Below, in pieces: positions 63,901 through 64,000 of a DNA stretch of 64,000 bases. The position numbers and the translations under genes were made by a program. The notes beneath the pieces are model-generated. The model saw nothing but the letters and a program-made list of their open reading frames with translations, was not told where the DNA came from and did no database searches. This DNA is from Ecdyonurus torrentis (taxonomy: Eukaryota; Arthropoda; Insecta; Ephemeroptera; Heptageniidae). Position 1 is the stretch's first letter. Each line of letters opens with the position of its first letter. The stretch spans positions 868,001 through 932,000 of the forward strand of contig CASGGR010000039.1 of the NCBI GenBank assembly GCA_949318235.1, read 5' to 3'.

Positions 63901-64000
63901 CAATAACCCAAAAAGTATGCGTCGAAACAAAAAAGTTCAAGACATCTTTTTTGTAGAGAATTGAAAAAGCTATGTTTTGAGTTAAATTTGATGACTGTAG
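60902..64000. repeat. Distal family-B segment, shortened higher-order repeat
   Basis: Order: B1, B2, B7, B3b, B4-like, B9, B10, B11, B6, B1, B2, B7, partial B3b. Compared with 54747-57954 the B8 and second B4 are missing, which shortens the period. The B2 unit at 63364 has a private change, gtagataattg. The window ends inside a unit, so the array continues beyond it. Confidence 0.83.

Larger units (their letters stand above)
1..64000. repeat. Satellite DNA array, 246-bp monomer, whole window
   Basis: A single 246-bp monomer repeats head to tail across the entire window. Unit starts (tcatgacttgg) fall at 125, 371, 617 and so on to 63857, which gives 259 complete units plus partial units of 124 bp and 144 bp at the two ends. 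Of the complete units, 241 are 246 bp and 18 are 247 bp. No unit is inverted, truncated or interrupted by other DNA. Sequence identity between units is high: hand comparison of an A and a B unit shows about 12 differences. Such an array is typical of eukaryotic centromeric, pericentromeric or subtelomeric heterochromatin; the position on the chromosome cannot be read from this sequence. I do not recognise the family. There is no gene, RNA gene, mobile element or unique spacer anywhere in the window. Confidence 0.98.
49333..64000. repeat. Family-B block 3
   Basis: Family B runs without A units from here to the window end. It opens with a chimera (49333) having the same k-left/B1-right structure as the unit at 40721. 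The switch lies between 49368 and 49401. The units that follow (B2, B3, B4, B5, B6, B1) also match those after 40721. The block contains two 16-unit copies, then progressively more rearranged short cassettes. Confidence 0.88.

Noticed and set aside
1..64000. A CRISPR array, because of the regular repetition.
   Set aside because: There are no unique spacers. The whole 246-bp period is repeated, and the length and uniformity fit satellite DNA.
1..64000. A CENP-B box or similar known centromere motif.
   Set aside because: The only C/G-rich spot, atgcgtcggagc, does not fit the CENP-B box pattern (nTTCGnnnnAnnCGGGn) on either strand.
1..64000. Assigning the satellite to a named plant or animal family.
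   Set aside because: I do not recognise the monomer, and no unique flanking sequence is available. A similarity search against repeat libraries would be needed.

Overview
The whole window is one uninterrupted satellite DNA array. A monomer of 246 bp (about 30% G+C by hand count of one unit) repeats head to tail from base 1 to base 64000: a 124-bp partial unit, 259 complete units, and a 144-bp partial unit at the end. Every unit lies in the same orientation. Every complete unit is 246 or 247 bp; none is truncated. I see no protein-coding gene, RNA gene, transposon, telomeric repeat or unique sequence. A kilobase-scale array like this points to eukaryotic heterochromatin (centromeric, pericentromeric or subtelomeric). 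I do not recognise the monomer, so I cannot say whether the host is a plant or an animal. Unit coordinates below use an arbitrary start at tcatgacttgg (monomer position 1).

Two families of monomers are present, differing at roughly 12 of 246 positions. Family A (diagnostic gaaaaacct at monomer 107-115) fills 1-40720. Family B (diagnostic gaaaaagct, with ttttgagt or close variants just after it) dominates 40721-64000. Two islands of A units (44658-45641 and 47119-49332) lie inside B. Three monomers at the A-to-B boundaries (40721, 45642, 49333) are in-register A/B chimeras.

Each family splits into many subtypes, and the order of subtypes shows layered higher-order repeats. In A there is a seven-unit cassette seen three times (371, 7261, 13660). 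There is also a 2215-bp nine-unit tandem duplication (2339-6768), a p-n-l-o cassette seen three times (8983-13413) and a four-unit, 984-bp array (19564-23253). A k-l-r-g anchor recurs every 14 or 16 units (3444 or 3936 bp) from 23500 to 40720. In B there is a 16-unit, 3938-bp period (49579-57454), a duplicated triplet (41705-43180), a 739-bp triplet pair (57455-58932) and a 2461-bp ten-unit composite that mixes A and B units (43427-48348).

Nothing here works together as genes. What the window records is a history of unequal exchange, segmental amplification and local homogenisation. I found no evidence of a new gene system; the interest is in the array architecture.
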